From assembly GCF_034190915.1 (NCBI RefSeq), contig NW_026947504.1, positions 65,995,474-66,059,473 on the forward strand: a stretch of DNA of 64,000 nucleotides, in the 5' to 3' direction. A program made the position numbers and the translations under genes. The notes under the pieces are model-generated. The model saw only the letters and a list, made by a program, of their open reading frames with translations, did not search any database and was not told where the DNA came from. How positions within the stretch are numbered: the stretch's first letter is position 1; each line of letters opens with the position of its first letter. This document shows positions 12,398 to 26,098 of this stretch, one piece after another. The stretch is from Cavia porcellus (Eukaryota > Chordata > Mammalia > Rodentia > Caviidae).

Positions 12398-14708
12398 TTT
12401 AGATGGGAGAACCCGACTATTTTTTTTCCATTCTGCTGTTGGGTAGTTAAAGGTGCCAATAAAGAAAATCATAACTCCAAGAAAAGAAGTCACTTTGGAG
12501 AGGATAGAAAAAGGATGATGACCTTATAAACTGGGTTTAGCTGTCAAAAGTCAAGCTCTAGCATAAGGTACTCAAATGAGAAATTGCTAATATTTTTGAA
12601 AACTGAAATTTTCTATAAAATTATGACATTCAAAGTGTTTATTTCAAAGAGAAACATCTGGAAAAGATGATAGGAATAAAAAAGGAAGTAACAAAAGTCA
12701 CAAAGAAAAAGTCCTGTGGTGCCCTGGGATATTTTAAATTTGAAGGTACATAAGCAAAATAGTTATGTTGAGGAAAATTTTTAAAAATGAGATCAGTTCT
12801 CAGATAGTCAATCAATTCTGCATGTCCAGAAGCTTGTGCACTTACCTGACTGATATAAGCATGAAAATGAAAATAGTAATTTAATACTTTTCAATCACTT
12901 GCCCCACAAAAGCTTTTAGCCACTAGTATTTAACCTTGTATCTGATATTTAGTAAATAAAACCTAGGAAATTCATTTTCATGTGGTTAGGGAAAAAATAT
13001 CATGCACTCTATTCCAGAAAACATAGGTACCTTGGGACTGGACATGTCTTCAGTCTTAGCCCAAGGGTAATCACAATAGGAAGACTGTATGCATTCGGGG
13101 TGATAGAAAAGGAGCTGAGGTTTCACTTAGTACGTAATTTTTATTCTAAAACTACTTTATCCTAGACAGAATGACCCCATCAGTCAACCTATCATCTGGT
13201 TGATTAAATGAAGTTGGAGAATAATCTCAGTTGGTCTCAGAGAAGTGAACATTCAGCTTCTTGAGGGGCTGAGATTTCCTGACAGTTTGTTCTAGATCTC
13301 TACTGGGCAATCAGTATTCAATCTTACCTTCATTCTTGCCTTAAAAGGACTCATGGGCCAGGGGAGAAGTTGCTTTTGATGAAGCCTGTAACCCAAGATA
13401 GAAACACTTAACCAAGCCAAGAAAACCTCCTTTCTTTTAGGGGATCTAATGCATGGTGATTGTTCCTAATGAGGCAGTCTTACTTGAAAAGTCCTCCCTA
13501 GATGCTACCAGAGAGCTCCCTTTAAATGCCTTTGAAACAGAAAGACACTGGGGCAGAAAGTGTTCACTGAAGAAATCACAGCTGCATAAACAAGGTTTGC
13601 TCACTACAAGAGGAAAATTTATAGTATTTGTTAGGAAAAAGTAAACACCTGGGGACACTGTTTGTTACACAGTGTCACAGGCGATGATCCTTTGAGCCAG
13701 CAGCACAAGAACAGATCAACAACGGAAGCAACTTGCTCATGATATTTGGGTAACAACAATTCTTTCAACCTTGCTTATTACTTCACATTTTAGGAAGACT
13801 GTGCATTTAATCCATCTGTACTTCTGTGGGTGTCACTAAAAGAAAAAAAACTAACATAATGAATCCTTCACCATCTCATTCCCTACACTGTCTAGAAGAC
13901 ATGGTCTCCTTAAGAAAAAAAAAAAAAAAACACAGCTAAATCCTCTGGAGAATTTCAGTGGTGGTAGGCCTTCCTTCCAGAAGCTGTTTCCCCTCAGGTC
14001 TAGAGATTTGACAGTCCTCCAGCAATGTTCTCCAGACATCACATTCAGACCTGAAATTGATTCTAAAACTAATCCAGAATTCCCCTCTTTAAAAAAAGGC
14101 TATTTAAGCAAATAAAATATTTTTACCACCTATTAGTGCCTTTATTTTCTAAAAGAAATGAACATTTAACAAGAAAAATGTAATCTGCTTAAAGAGCTCC
14201 CAAGAAGAGCAGAGCCCTGTAATGAATGCAGGTATCTAGGTCAATTCTCTACATCTTCCTAGTCCCCATTTTACTCCTGAAAGCTGAAGATAATGGCTGG
14301 AGTCAGCCCTGTTCCCTACTGCATCAGGGGAAGACCACAGTGAACTTACTGTGCAGAGCACTTGGAGACAGGAAATGTGTCACTGTGCGCTGTTCACACT
14401 CAGCCTGTAGAGTCATCCGTCATTACCCGATCTCAACAATCTGGATTTCCAGAGCTTCGCAGGAGGAATTCAAATGTTGTGAATTTTTTAGTTTATTTGA
14501 AAGTTTGGCGAAATTCATATTAAACACTTCAAGAGCCTGCAATCATTAAAGCTCTGTGGAATTTCAAAGAGCTTAATATTTTCTTTGTAATAAACCTGAC
14601 CCCAGAAATTCATTTTTAAAAGGAGTGTCACTGTAGAAAGGATTCTGAACATTTTCAGAATAACTTGTACCAATGAAAGCATAAACTCCCCAGTGGTTTC
14701 ATGTAAGA

Positions 14709-14813
14709 ATATGTGTGTATGCATGTGCGTGTATGTGTGTGCACATATGTATATATGTGCATGGCAAAGACATATATGTGCAAGTGTATAAATGCAGTGT
14801 GTGTGTGTGTGAG
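14709..14813 (+). repeat. Imperfect (TG)n/(TA)n microsatellite
   Basis: TGTGTGTATGCATGTGCGTGTATG... to GTGTGTGTGTGTGAG. Confidence 0.9.
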
Positions 14814-16071
14814 ATAAAGCACTATCCAAGGAGAGTCCTACTTTCCTTAGGGTTTCAGTCTAAGCTTTTATTCGTTTATAAGGGCCTTACAAACAGGAAG
14901 GTTTAGGCAGAAACTGCATGCTAAAGTAAGGGCCTAAAAAAAAGAATTTTGAGTATGAAGGAAGCAGAGAGGTGAAAAAAGAGCATCAAAATGTTGGTCC
15001 ATCTGCAGCAGATTTCCTAAAATGCAGCCTTAGGCTTAGATGGGCCCACAGTCATAATGAACAGTGTTGTATGGTCTTTGTGCTGAGTTTGGCACTGCTG
15101 TATGTTTAACAAATATGCATAAATTTGGCTGGGACTTTGTCTGGGACTTTGGCTGGATCTTTGCCCAGAAAAAATCAGTATAACTGGTATTTTTTGAGAG
15201 AGAAGTTTGCTCACCTGCAAACATTTCTGGCAGAGACTTCAGTGATTCTTTCTGCTCAGAGACAAAAAATAATCAGTGGATAGATTTGGTGTTCATGCTT
15301 CCTTCCCCAAATCCCAGCATCACCAAACTTCCAATGACAGCCACATAATCTGGGGACACTGAGCTAAGTAAAAATAGACTCCACCCCCAACAGCCCGATG
15401 CTTTAGAGGAGACCTGCTCGAGAATTAGGGGAAGTAGACCTATCTCCAGAAGCTTTATTATAAAAACAGGAATAAATTGGTGAATATCAGTGTTTGGGGT
15501 TTTTCTTGTTCAATTCACTTATTTACACTATTCATTTTTACCTTTTTCAGGCCAGAATCCTGTTTTCAATTGAAATGCTATTGAACACACTATGGATCCA
15601 CCGCGTGGTGTGGAGAAGAGCATAAGGAATGGCACTGGATCCCATGCCTGAAATGCCCCAGTGGGTTTTGCCAATCACCTTTGCCTGGAGAAGCACCTCC
15701 TGAAGTAGCCTGCTGCTTCCACAGGTTGTTTGACAGACCTTTCAGCCCTCAGTCTGCTGGCTCTGGATAGCACCATCAGAAACGCATTGCTGTATGCATG
15801 CGTGGTTAAGATTTTCAAAGGGGAGTTTTGGTCTGTGCACAGAAATGTACAATAAAGGCAAGGGAGGCTGTGACAAGATCAACAGCTTGATTGTAACTAA
15901 GTGAATGGAAAGCAGTTATAAAAGTCCTGTTTCCATGTGTCTAGGGCAAAGCACAGTCTGATACCATAGCCATGTGGACAGAAACGCACAAACTTCACTA
16001 AATAAAAACAAATGGCTTTCCAGCTAAATGCTTGTATTGTCTAATTGATAATGCAGGCCTGGGGCCAGTGG

Positions 16072-16402
16072 TCCGAGCATCTCTTGGGAGGATAGCAGTA
16101 TGCAATATAGCAAATATGGGGGATCGCCTTCTGTCTTGTCTTTGAAGTCCAACATTGTTTTCACTGTTTGCTTTGATCTGATTGTTTTGCTTTATTTAAT
16201 ATTCTGTTTTGATTGGTTTTATAGTGATTTTTTGTTTGATTTTTATATTCCTGATGGGATGGACAACTATTGTAAAGATAACAAGATATACTATGGTAGC
16301 TATTACTGTTTTCCTGCTTTGAAAGTCCGCACCAATTTTGCAGCATTGCTCTGATTGGCTTTGTTCTGTTGGATTTTACTACCCTTAAAATTTTAAAAAT
16401 TA
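16072..16402 (+). mobile_element. Retroposed element, copy A of the same unnamed family
   Basis: Shares GCATCTCTTGGGAGGAT, TATAGCAAATATGGGGGAT, GTTTTCACTGTTT, ACAACTATTG, GATTGGCTTTGTTCTG and the AAAATTTTAAAA end with the minus-strand copy at 52615-53137, in the same order. The 5' G+C-rich part of copy B is absent. Related AAATGG(C/T)TTTC segments at about 16009 and 16410 might be a decayed target-site duplication. Confidence 0.75.
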
Positions 16403-16842
16403 TTTGAAAAATGGTTTTCAATTAATCACAATTGAAACTTGGGATACAACTTATTGATATACGTGAATAGTTATGTATAGTTTTTCAGATGTGTAATTCT
16501 TGTCAAAGATAAGATTTATGATAGGTTTTAACTAACTGAGGAAAATATTGACATTATAACATCAAAAACTGTAGAAGGACAGGAAAAAAACATTAATTAG
16601 AATTAAAACTACTTTTTAAATTTTAGCTGTTGTGTATAAAAAGACAAATGCTCTCAAAATATTAAAGACCAACAAGATTTTGCCTTTTCCCCCTAAGCAT
16701 CTACAAAAATCAGAACTCTCCTCTGTGTGGTTTGAGAGATGTGTCACATGAAGCATGCATTTACATTGATGCATCTGAGTTCTTTCCAATTGATGAAAGC
16801 TTTAGGAAGAAGAAGAACAACAGCTTGAAAAGCCTTTTTTAT

Positions 16843-16919
16843 CACGGAACATAGCTCAGGGGTAGAGTCCTTGTCTAGCATGCACAAGACCCTGTCTTCA
16901 ATCCCTGAGAAAAAGTAAA
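16843..16919 (+). mobile_element. Old tRNA-derived SINE, ID type
   Basis: GGAACATAGCTCAGGGGTAGAGTCCTTGTCTAGCATGCACAAG...CAATCCCTGAGAAAAAG. Box A and box B are recognisable. The GGTAGAGTCCTTGTCTAGCATG core is of the older ID/B2-head type and differs from the young subfamily. Confidence 0.7.
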
Positions 16920-17204
16920 ACAATCTTCTCTTAGATAATTAAAAAGGAACTTCTAATTTGTTTGCAATTTTTATGTCTAATATAGTAACACTTTAAAGTA
17001 AATGATAGAGCTCTTTGGTTTAAATGTTAAAGTAGTGATTTAAACACCTGCTGTTTTATGGCTCAGTTATCTTGAGACAAAATGTACTACTTTTAATAAC
17101 TTTTATTTACTTCTGATGGAATATCTGTTTTTATAAATTGTAGCAACTTTCCTTGTGATTAGATTGAAATAGAATTTCTAAGGACATTTGTTTCCTTAAA
17201 GACA

Positions 17205-17805
17205 TTTGCTTGGCTTGTGTCTATATGTCCCCCAAAGCCTCATACTCTCATAGGTTGGGCTTTAGGAGGTGTGTGGATCTAGGGTGTGTGAGATAACTAA
17301 ATAAGTTTAACATATTTCTGGATGTGAATAATGGAACCCCACTTTGGTGTAGGTGCCATCAATCAATAGGTTTATGTTACTCAGTATGGGGGCACATCCC
17401 CATAAATCCCAGCACTTGGGAGGCTGAGGCAGAAAGATCGCTACAAATTCAAGGCCAACCTAGGCTACAAAGTAGTTCAAGGTTAGCCTGAACTTCAGAG
17501 TGTGACCTTGTCTCAAAAAAGACATTATTATTATTATTATTATAATTATTATTATTAGCTTATAGTCTAGGTGGAATACAAGGAAATGAAGGAAGGCAGG
17601 CTTGCTCCTGCTGTTTGCTGCCTTCTGCCTGATACATCATGGACTATTTCTCTTCTGTGATGTCCCTCTACCATGTCACTCTGCTTTTGAACTTGCCAAC
17701 TATGGACTGAAACCTCCAAATTGTGAGCTGAAATAAACCTTTCCTTCTTTAATTTTGGGTGTTGGATATTTTGTCTCAGCAATAAGAAAAGTAAGTAAGA
17801 CAGCA
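17205..17805 (+). mobile_element. MaLR-type LTR interrupted by a B1 SINE
   Basis: The left part has the MaLR start features (GTGTCTATATGTCCCCCAAAGCCTC). The right part has the conserved end: ATTGTGAGCTGAAATAAACCTTTCCTT...TATTTTGTCTCAGCAATAAG...TAAGACA, including the AATAAA signal. A B1 at 17381-17518 and an ATT microsatellite at 17523-17560 separate the halves. Confidence 0.75.
17381..17518 (+). mobile_element. B1 SINE within the MaLR LTR
   Basis: CCCATAAATCCCAGCACTTGGGAGGCTGAGGC through AGTGTGACCTTGTCTCAAAAAA. Typical B1 ends followed by an (ATT)n tract. Confidence 0.88.
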
Positions 17806-17922
17806 TTACAAGTTACCTTAAAACGAAAGAAAATTTTATGTCTTAGTCTTTGAAATAAGTAACCAATTTATAATTGGTTACTTATATTTCATATTTAAAA
17901 TAGTAAAAGATACAAACATAAA

Positions 17923-18081
17923 GCTGGGTGTGGAGGCACACACCTATAATCTCAACACTCAGGAGGCTTGAGGCAAGCACCATGAATTTGAGTCTAGCCT
18001 GGACTACACAGTGAGTTCAAGGTCAAACTGTATTACAGAGTGAAACTCCATCTAAAAAATAATAGTTAATAATAATAATAA
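17923..18081 (+). mobile_element. B1 SINE with AAT-repeat tail
   Basis: AGCTGGGTGTGGAGGCACACACCTATAATC...AGAGTGAAACTCCATCTAAAAAATAATAG, then (AAT)n to 18081. Confidence 0.88.
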
Positions 18082-19207
18082 TAGACACTCTAAGCAATAT
18101 GTATTTTTAAAGATTATATTAAACTTCAATGTACAATTTTAATTCTTTAATTGACAAAAGATTACCAGTAACATCTGATAGGAAATTAAAAAAGCTTTTA
18201 GTATAGCTTTTAGTCAATATCCTTTAGTCTAGTTTAAGCTCCAAAAAGATGAACAAGATATGGAAATGGGTGTCCATCCATTTTAGTAAGCTCATTGTCA
18301 CCACACATTTTACAGCTTCTCTTGTAAAGTGAAAATGTGGACCTATCTTAAAAGAACAAAGCCACACTTGGAAATATCATGTTCATGTTATTCGTGATAT
18401 GAGTTTTGAAAAGAGAAACCAACAAGTGCAAATTCCTTCTAGCAGCCCAAGGCAAGAAAATGCTTTCATTTATGATTTCTAAAGTGGTTAATCATAATAG
18501 AGAGTGATACAGGTACCACACTAACCACTTAACTTTAATTACGTAAAAGTATGAATGCAATGACCTCAAAAAGTTTCTCATTCGTTCCCTTCTCCACCAA
18601 TCAAAACTGCCATGAAACAGTAAGACTGATAGAACTTTATTTATATTTTCTCTGGGTTCGACTATTCTTCCGTTGTGAATGTGAACATTTTTCCTGGAAA
18701 ACACACATATAGTTCGATTCTGCACTATACAGGAAATAGGTGCCTAACAAATATGTAACCTGAAACTGGAAGGAAGATAAGAGGATATCTGAAAATTTGA
18801 CAGACAACAACATCTGACAACTTTATGCATAGAAAAATATTTGTACACAAAAAGCCAAAATTCCTTGTATAGTCTTCTGTTGCCTTGCTCAAAAATCTGT
18901 GAAAGCTGGTCCAAGAGATAGAGAGGTGCTGAGAGATGATCAAGGATGAAGAGACAGAGTAGGAGATCTGAATGAAAGAGTTGTCACATCAGCACTTCGC
19001 AGTCATTATATGTTTAATGAATGAAGAGTGTCATGCTTGAGGAACAATGTGGGCAAATCAAAAAACTAACAAAACTTATTAGGTGAATTCTTAAAGTAAG
19101 ACTGTGGCTATCTCAAGAAAATTGATTTTCCAAATTATCTCACTGTCTCTTCATTAGAACTTCAGGTTCAAGGAAATTCCTGTCCTCTCCTTACTTCTTC
19201 TGTCCCC

Positions 19208-19251
<44 letters not shown>

Positions 19252-20914
19252 CACACACACATGCACACACACACACAGTGTTCAAAGCTGGTGCTATATT
19301 CCTGTATTCTTAAGTTGCATTGCGAACTACAGAGGAGATGAGGCATTTGCTGACTCTCCTCTTTGTATCAATTTAAGCCAACATTTTTCTGCAGCAACTT
19401 GTTCCTAGGGTCACTGGGAATTTGCTTTTCTGCCAGATACTGATATGCTCTATAGACATATTCTAATTTTTTTAAAGAAAAAGAAAATGAAACTGTGATT
19501 ATTACCAAAGTCTTTATCCAGGCAAGGAGAAAAACATTAATGGTACTTCTGTGCCAGGAAAAGCTTTTGCCAGCCTTGGAAGTGTCTCTTAACTTATGAC
19601 TGTGAGCATGGAGCTTGTCTATGAGAAGAGAAATTTAGAAAGTACAGCTCAGTTTTGAGCATTATGTCTACTAAACATAGCAGTAAACAAGTCACAGGAG
19701 ACAAAGATAAAGCCCTCTGGAACACACGCCAGGGCTATGATGGTCTAGACCTTTGATCCTGATACACAGTTAAGTGAAACCAGGACTGTCTGTAGTAATT
19801 TTTTGGCTGTTGAATGGAGCACTCGGATCCCTGACGAGGATACCCAGATGATACAGAACACATCTTAGCTGAAGTTTTGCTGAATTAAATGTGTCTTGAA
19901 ATTTATGGATCCACAGAATTTATAGTCATCTCAGATAGATTTACCGCATAAGGTTCTGGCACTGGTGCATGAAGAAAAATTGAAAATACAGCCAACTGTT
20001 GGAGGAGGATTTTAAGATGTGAAAGGCTTGTTTCTTGCAGTCCAATGTTCTGTCTGTTGTTGGTAGTTTCCTACCCTCCTAAGTAGTTTCCTACCCTCCA
20101 AAGGCCTTCATTTAAATCAAGGAAATTAATTCACTTCGGGAAGAAACTGTATCACTTAGAAGTGCAACAGCGTTTAAGCAGAGGAAGAAAGCTGTTAATG
20201 AAAATGAAAAAAAATGGAACACACCCAAGGGAACTTGAAGAATAAGGCAGACAGTTAAAAATGTAGAAATAGGTGGACTTTAGAGTGCTAAGAGCTTGCA
20301 GAAAAGTAGAGAAGGCAGCAAGGAAGGTGTCAAAGGATCACGGAAGGGGCATGGATACCACTTTGTCACTCAGTTATTCAGCTTTATTTAGGAAGGCTCC
20401 AGTAAGGTCCTTTCTTTAGACCCATCAGCAAATGTGTTTGTACCATCCACAAACTGGCAGAGTGAAATACTCGAGGCAGTTCAGTGGACAAAATACCAGA
20501 TGACCCATTTGCTTCAGAATTAAGAAAAGATACCCACAACCTGTCTTCATGAAAGTGTCGCATATTGCTCAAGTTATTGTATGGTCTCACATTTAGAAAA
20601 CATACAGGCTGACTTTAAGGTATGGGAGAAGAGAAAAAGAATGGCACAGGAAAATTGAGGGTAAAGGATAATTCTTCAGGACAGCCCACTAATTGTTAGG
20701 ATGACCAGGACTATTAGCCACTTACAACTGATTGCTACACGATTGTATTGTAATTCAACACCTAATTAAATTTAGCCCTTAAAATTATCTTTTTCACTTT
20801 TTCTTTGAATTCAGATATTTTTCAAATACATAAGATTTGGAGAACTTCTGGAGACACCACAACATTTTATTAAAAAATGGCTAATTGACTAACCACATGA
20901 TTTGTACATCTTCA
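18082..20914. other. Intergenic sequence, nothing assigned except (CA)n
   Basis: No coding frame beyond chance length and no recognised transposon. Confidence 0.5.
19208..19278 (+). repeat. (CA)n microsatellite
   Basis: About 70 bp of CA repeats with two ATGC interruptions. Confidence 0.98.
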
Positions 20915-21015
20915 TTCATCAAATATTTATTGAGCGGCTACTCTGTGCCAAGCATGGAACACAGCCATGAATAACATCCCTAGTACTTACATTCTACCAA
21001 GGAAAGGCAAGTGTT
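20915..21015 (+). repeat. Ancient LINE-2/MIR-age repeat
   Basis: CATCAAATATTTATTGAGCGGCTACTCTGTGCCAAGCATGG...CATTCTACCAAGG has the classic ancient-repeat signature. Exact family not certain. Confidence 0.6.
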
Positions 21016-21544
21016 CAAGGTGTATTAAACAAGCATAATGAATGTTTAAATTTTAAACTATTACAATAAAAGACATATTACTATTAATCTCCGTCAAAAT
21101 ATTTCCCTCCACTTTCTGAAGTAGTTCTAGAAATCTTTCATGAGTGTATTTACAAGGCATGATTAAAAATATGGTGAATACTGCAGCCAAGTGCCATCTA
21201 ACAGAAAGACAACGTCTAAAAACAGGGTGGTACATCTTCCTCCACCTTATTCACCAGAGCTGGTGCCACGCAGCTTCCTGTTGACTCTCCTCCAAAGTCC
21301 AGACAAACGTAAAAGCAATGTTTTTAACCAAGTCAGGACATAAGCAAAACTATGACTGCAGAACTAACTCATGAAAAATAACTCCAACAACTGCTTCAAA
21401 AATTAGCAAGAATGATGTGATGAGTGTATTTGAGTGAAGGAAAGTATTCCGAGAGAGATTAATAACGATGTGTCCTTTACTGTAAAACCTTTTTTTAAAA
21501 ATCTGAATACACACCATGGTTTTGGGTCACAACATGGATGAGGG

Positions 21545-21970
21545 TCCTGTGGCGACTATCATAAATTACACAAACTGGGTGTCTTAAACAACAGAGATAT
21601 ATTATGTCACAGTTCTGGAGGGCGGAAGTCCAAAATCAAGTTGTCTCAAGGCAGAGGTAGCATTCCCTTTGGGGTCTTTAGAAAATACATCAGTCTTGGT
21701 CTTACCTAGATTTTAATTGTTATCAGCATTCCTTGACTTATGGGTATATCACTTCACCCTCTGCCTCCACGAACACATTACTTTCTCTTCTTCTGCCTAT
21801 GGTGTCTGCTTCTGCCTCTTCTTTATAGGACATGTGTGGCAGCATTTAAAGTCCCCACCCAAATAAACACAGACAGTCTCAGCACAATATCCTTAAGATA
21901 ATCATCTCTTTCACCATCTAAGGTAATATTCACTTTTTTAACCATACAGAATTGCCACAGCATCCCTTGT
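21545..21970 (-). mobile_element. MLT1-type (ERVL-MaLR) LTR
   Basis: The plus strand shows the complement of an MLT1 3' end (CTGTGGCGACTATCATAAATTACACAAACTGGGTGTCTTAAACAAC) and the block CACAGTTCTGGAGGGCGGAAGTCC. Confidence 0.7.
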
Positions 21971-22034
21971 TATAACATGAACACTTCTCTTGAGGCCCAC
22001 AACTTACGGTGATGACAAATACTATAGAAATCCA

Positions 22035-23390
22035 ATAAATTCAGATGATTACAAGAACAATGAGGGGAAAAGCAGGAAAGAGAGTGACAGAGATGCTATT
22101 TTTGTTAAGGAGACGAGGAGGCTTTTTAATGGGTGACAGACTGCAGAGACCTACTTGAAGTAGATGAGAATAAAATCCTTCAGTAGAAGGAAGAGGAAGT
22201 ACAAAAGCCCTTATGCAGATGTTATATTTGAAGAGATAAAGATGACAAAGAAACATGCATTTTAGAATAGAAGTGTAGTAGGGCATGGGCAGAATCTGAA
22301 TTTTATTTTAATAAAAATAAGTCATTGATGGCTTAAAGATAAAAATATTTCTAACTGAACTGACTTCTACTACTATGGCTGATGTGTGAGGAAGAGATGG
22401 TAGAAAGGGGGCACTGAGGTAGCATAACTATTTTGGGATACTACAACAATCTAGGCAAAGGTTAACTGTACCTAGGACTATGGCAGTAGTCATAGAAGTA
22501 TTAAGAAATTATTTGATTTGAGACATATTTTGAAGGTTAAGCCAATAGGATTTGTTGATTTTATGAGTACAGGCAAGAGTACCACAGCATTGAAGGAAGA
22601 ATCTAAGAACTTTTTATAATGTTACCAGAAAGGTAGTAGTCACAGCCAAATGAGATTTGGGAGATGGAGAGAAGCAGATTAGGGAATCAAGAATTCCATT
22701 TTGAAATTTGAAATGCCTTTTAAATATCCAAGCAGAAATAGTCTAAAGTCAGTTGGACACAGAAATCTAGAGATTAAATCAGAAGACAGGTGTCAATGAT
22801 TAATGACTGGCATTTAAAATCACCAGGGAGTAAGTGTAAATTAAGGGTCAAAAGTGACTCCTGGAACACCCCAAAATCAAGAAATCAGGAGATTTGGACA
22901 GACAAAAAAAAGGTATATGGAGGAATCCAGTGAAAACCTAAAACCATGAACGTCTATTAACTTGGAAACATAGAAGATGATTTGTGAAATGAGTAATCAA
23001 CTGTGTCCAAAGTTGCTGGTAGATCAAAAAAGATGAAAGTTGAGATTTTTCATTTAACTTGTTAGTGAAGGAATCATTGGACGTCTTGACAAGAGCAGTT
23101 GTGGGAACAATTTTCACTTAGAATGAGTTAAGAAGAGACAAGGAAAAATTATATGTTGACAATTGAGTTGGAAAATTATTGCAATGAGCTTTACTATTAA
23201 GGGAGTGAAAATACGAGACACACTACACCATAATATCATGCTAGGAAAATGTTCCTGAGAAGCAAAAGATGATGATGCACACAAGGGATAGACTGCAAAG
23301 GGCAGTCAATGAGTGAGTGAAAAAGGACAGGATCTAGGACCTGAATGACTGGCCAGCCTCAGGTGGGAGGAGGGCAGGTCCTCCTTAAAA
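22035..23390 (+). repeat. Ancient mammalian interspersed repeat, family not named
   Basis: Blocks such as ACATATTTTGAAGGTTAAGCCAATAGGATTTGTTGATTT, CTTGACAAGAGCAGTT and GTGTCCAAAGTTGCTGGTAGATCAAA follow, in order, a repeat found across placental mammals. It starts after the MLT1 at 21.5-22.0 kb and may continue the fragment at 20.9 kb. No coding frame survives. Confidence 0.45.
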
Positions 23391-23609
23391 CTGAAAGGAA
23401 CTCAAAACATACAGGTGCACATGCAAAGCTGGCGGACCTGCTACTGAGATGATCCACATGCTTTCTGATGGCTTTCATCATCCTCTGCAATTAGAGGCAA
23501 AGTCATCAATTGAAAATGGGGAGGGCAGTTTAGGGTTAAGTTTGAGAAGGTTTAGAACAACATTCAGAGTGAATTGTCAAAGACAGCAGTATATATTGTG
23601 TAATGAATT

Positions 23610-23760
23610 TTCTAGAACAGCACTGTCCCACTGAAATATAATGCATCTTACCTACAGAATTTAAAATTTTCTAGTAGGCATAGTGAAAGTAAAAAGAATG
23701 AGGTACATTTAGATAGTTAAAGTTTTTTTTTTTTAATTTTAGTACTGTTTTCAAAAGCCA
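23610..23760 (+). repeat. Ancient repeat fragment
   Basis: AGCACTGTCCCACTGAAATATAATG...TTTAAAATTTTCTAGTAGGCATAGTG resembles a widespread mammalian element. I cannot name the family reliably. Confidence 0.45.
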
Positions 23761-25457
23761 GTGTGCTTTTTATGTTTTAAGAGTATCTCAATTCAAACAA
23801 GCTACATTTCAAATATGAATAGTCATATATGGCCATTGCCTACCATATTGCATATCACAAATCTACGAAACAACACAGGGCTAATGGGGAAGACTGAGGG
23901 TCCTGGGAAAGAGGCAGAGGGTATTCGTGGCATGTACAATGAAATGACTGTACAGATTCACTCTGTGACAATACATAAAAATTAAAATGGGGAGGAGTTG
24001 TAAAATGATGGGAGGGCCAATGGACTGTTCTAATAGCATCAAAAACTTTTAGAGCTGTATGTGCTATGAACCACACGAAGAGGTCTAGAAAATTTCTTGC
24101 CTGCACAAACTGATATTCTTGGCAGAGGCCCCAATAACCAAGTGCTACAAAGATGGTATAACACAAATACTAGAGAAGTAGCTCCAAATGTGCTCTGTGA
24201 AAGTTAAGGTGAAGAAAAATTCACCTCTTATTAGGATAGTCCAGAAGGGTTCATATCTGGTGGCAGGTAAATCTGGCCTTGAAGAATGAGGAAGATTTTA
24301 ATTACATGCAAAAGACATCATTCAAAGTTAAGAAAAAGCATAAGCAATGATAGAAAAGCCAAAAATGTTCAATGTCTCAGGGTAAGAATACCCCCTCCCC
24401 ACTGCAAAAAAAAAAACCCTTAAAATTGGGAGAATTATTAATTACAGTGGGGAAGGCAGACGTGCATACTGATGAGTCTTTAAGAGAGCACTGGGGTAAG
24501 TGCTCTTGGGGGGGAAAAGCCTCCTCCTAAAACAAAGTCATACCCCGAACCCAAATAAAATCTCTCTTAGAATTGAGAAAAGATCATTAGTCAAGAGTGT
24601 TCCCTAGAAATAAATGTCTTCCTTCTTGCCTTCCAAGAGATGCCATCATGCACATGTTCAACAAAACGTCCCTCTTTCCTTCAGAATTTAGCTTCATATT
24701 TCTCACATTCTTTTCTGTGGAAATAGTTACACTGAAGGAGAAAACCTTTCATTCTCATATGCTAGAAGAAAACATTTGGAACCAACTAGGATTGGGATAG
24801 GTGGAATTAAAAAGGCTTTGACTACTATAAGCACTTCTTTTTTAAGATAGGGGTACACTCACCACATGAGCCCAGTTCACAATGCTTTTAGGAAACAAGC
24901 TGTACACATACACTGTAATCTTTTCTTTCTAATCCAATGCTGCTTCTCTTTAATCTTTGATAGAGAACAAGCCCTGCACCTTACTTTTGTTCTCATACAG
25001 TCATCATTGAACAAGAGGGAGCTTAGGTTTTCTAAGTATGTACAGATTGTTTTTGCTAACAAAAAAAACAAGTCACCCTCTCTCTTCAAATCCTCAGTGT
25101 CTAAATGGTCAGGGAAACCTGCCATTACACTTACACTCCTTTTTTCATAAGGATGTCCCGCTTCAATCAGAATAGTTACAAACAATAAGAAGAGCTGGAT
25201 GTTTCTATAAGACTAATAATATTATGTTTTGTATTTACATATCATGTGGCCCTAGTGCTTCAGAGTTCATCACTGGAAGTTTAAAAGTCAGGATACGAAA
25301 GCACAAAGTTTAGAACCAGTGCTTCCTTTCCAACAGTAAGTTATATATTAATGCCAGGATCGGAACTCATGATTACTGTACTGACTCACATGGTCCTATA
25401 ATTAAAACTTATTCTCATAACCAAAAGTGAAGTGCCCAGCAAGTAGAACACACCCTA
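23761..25457. other. Intergenic sequence just downstream of the DLEU7 3' end
   Basis: Frames of about 100 codons on both strands at 23855-25185 overlap each other and match nothing I know. No other feature seen. Confidence 0.5.
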
Positions 25458-25861
25458 TTTATTGAATCTATTTATTCAAGATAATTTTAAATTCCATGGA
25501 TCTTAATATAAATAATCTTAAACCCTATAGCGCACATTAATATGAATGCAGAATAAGGTATCATTTGGTGAAAACTAACACACGAATTAATAAATACATA
25601 TGCATGTAATCCAATCAGTTTCACAAAATGAAATATGTTTCAATTGAAGTAGCAAGTAGGTCAGCATATTTAAATGTGAAATAGAGCTTTAAAATTTTTT
25701 CACTAACATGCCATAATTGTAAAGGCTACAGACTACCACTGACACACTACTACAAGTGTGCTTGATAGAAATAAAAATCACCATTGTCTGCTGATGAAGT
25801 TAGGAAGATAATGAATCCAGTTCTCTTAACACGGTGACCTACATTCTGATGCTTTTAACCA
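25458..25861 (-). other. DLEU7: DLEU7 3' UTR and candidate poly(A) signals
   Basis: Downstream of the DLEU7 stop the minus strand has two AATAAA hexamers close together (25471-25476 and 25458-25463), giving a 3' UTR of about 390-400 nt. I saw no earlier canonical AATAAA after the stop. The UTR itself holds no recognised repeat. A longer UTR using signals further down cannot be excluded. Confidence 0.5.

Positions 25862-26098
<237 letters not shown>

Larger units (their letters stand above)
8381..16071. other. Intergenic sequence between listed SINEs
   Basis: T-rich and A-rich stretches with poly(A) at 9761-9783. Besides the SINEs and microsatellites listed separately, nothing can be supported; frames of 60-107 codons here overlap stop-rich or repeat sequence. 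Confidence 0.5.
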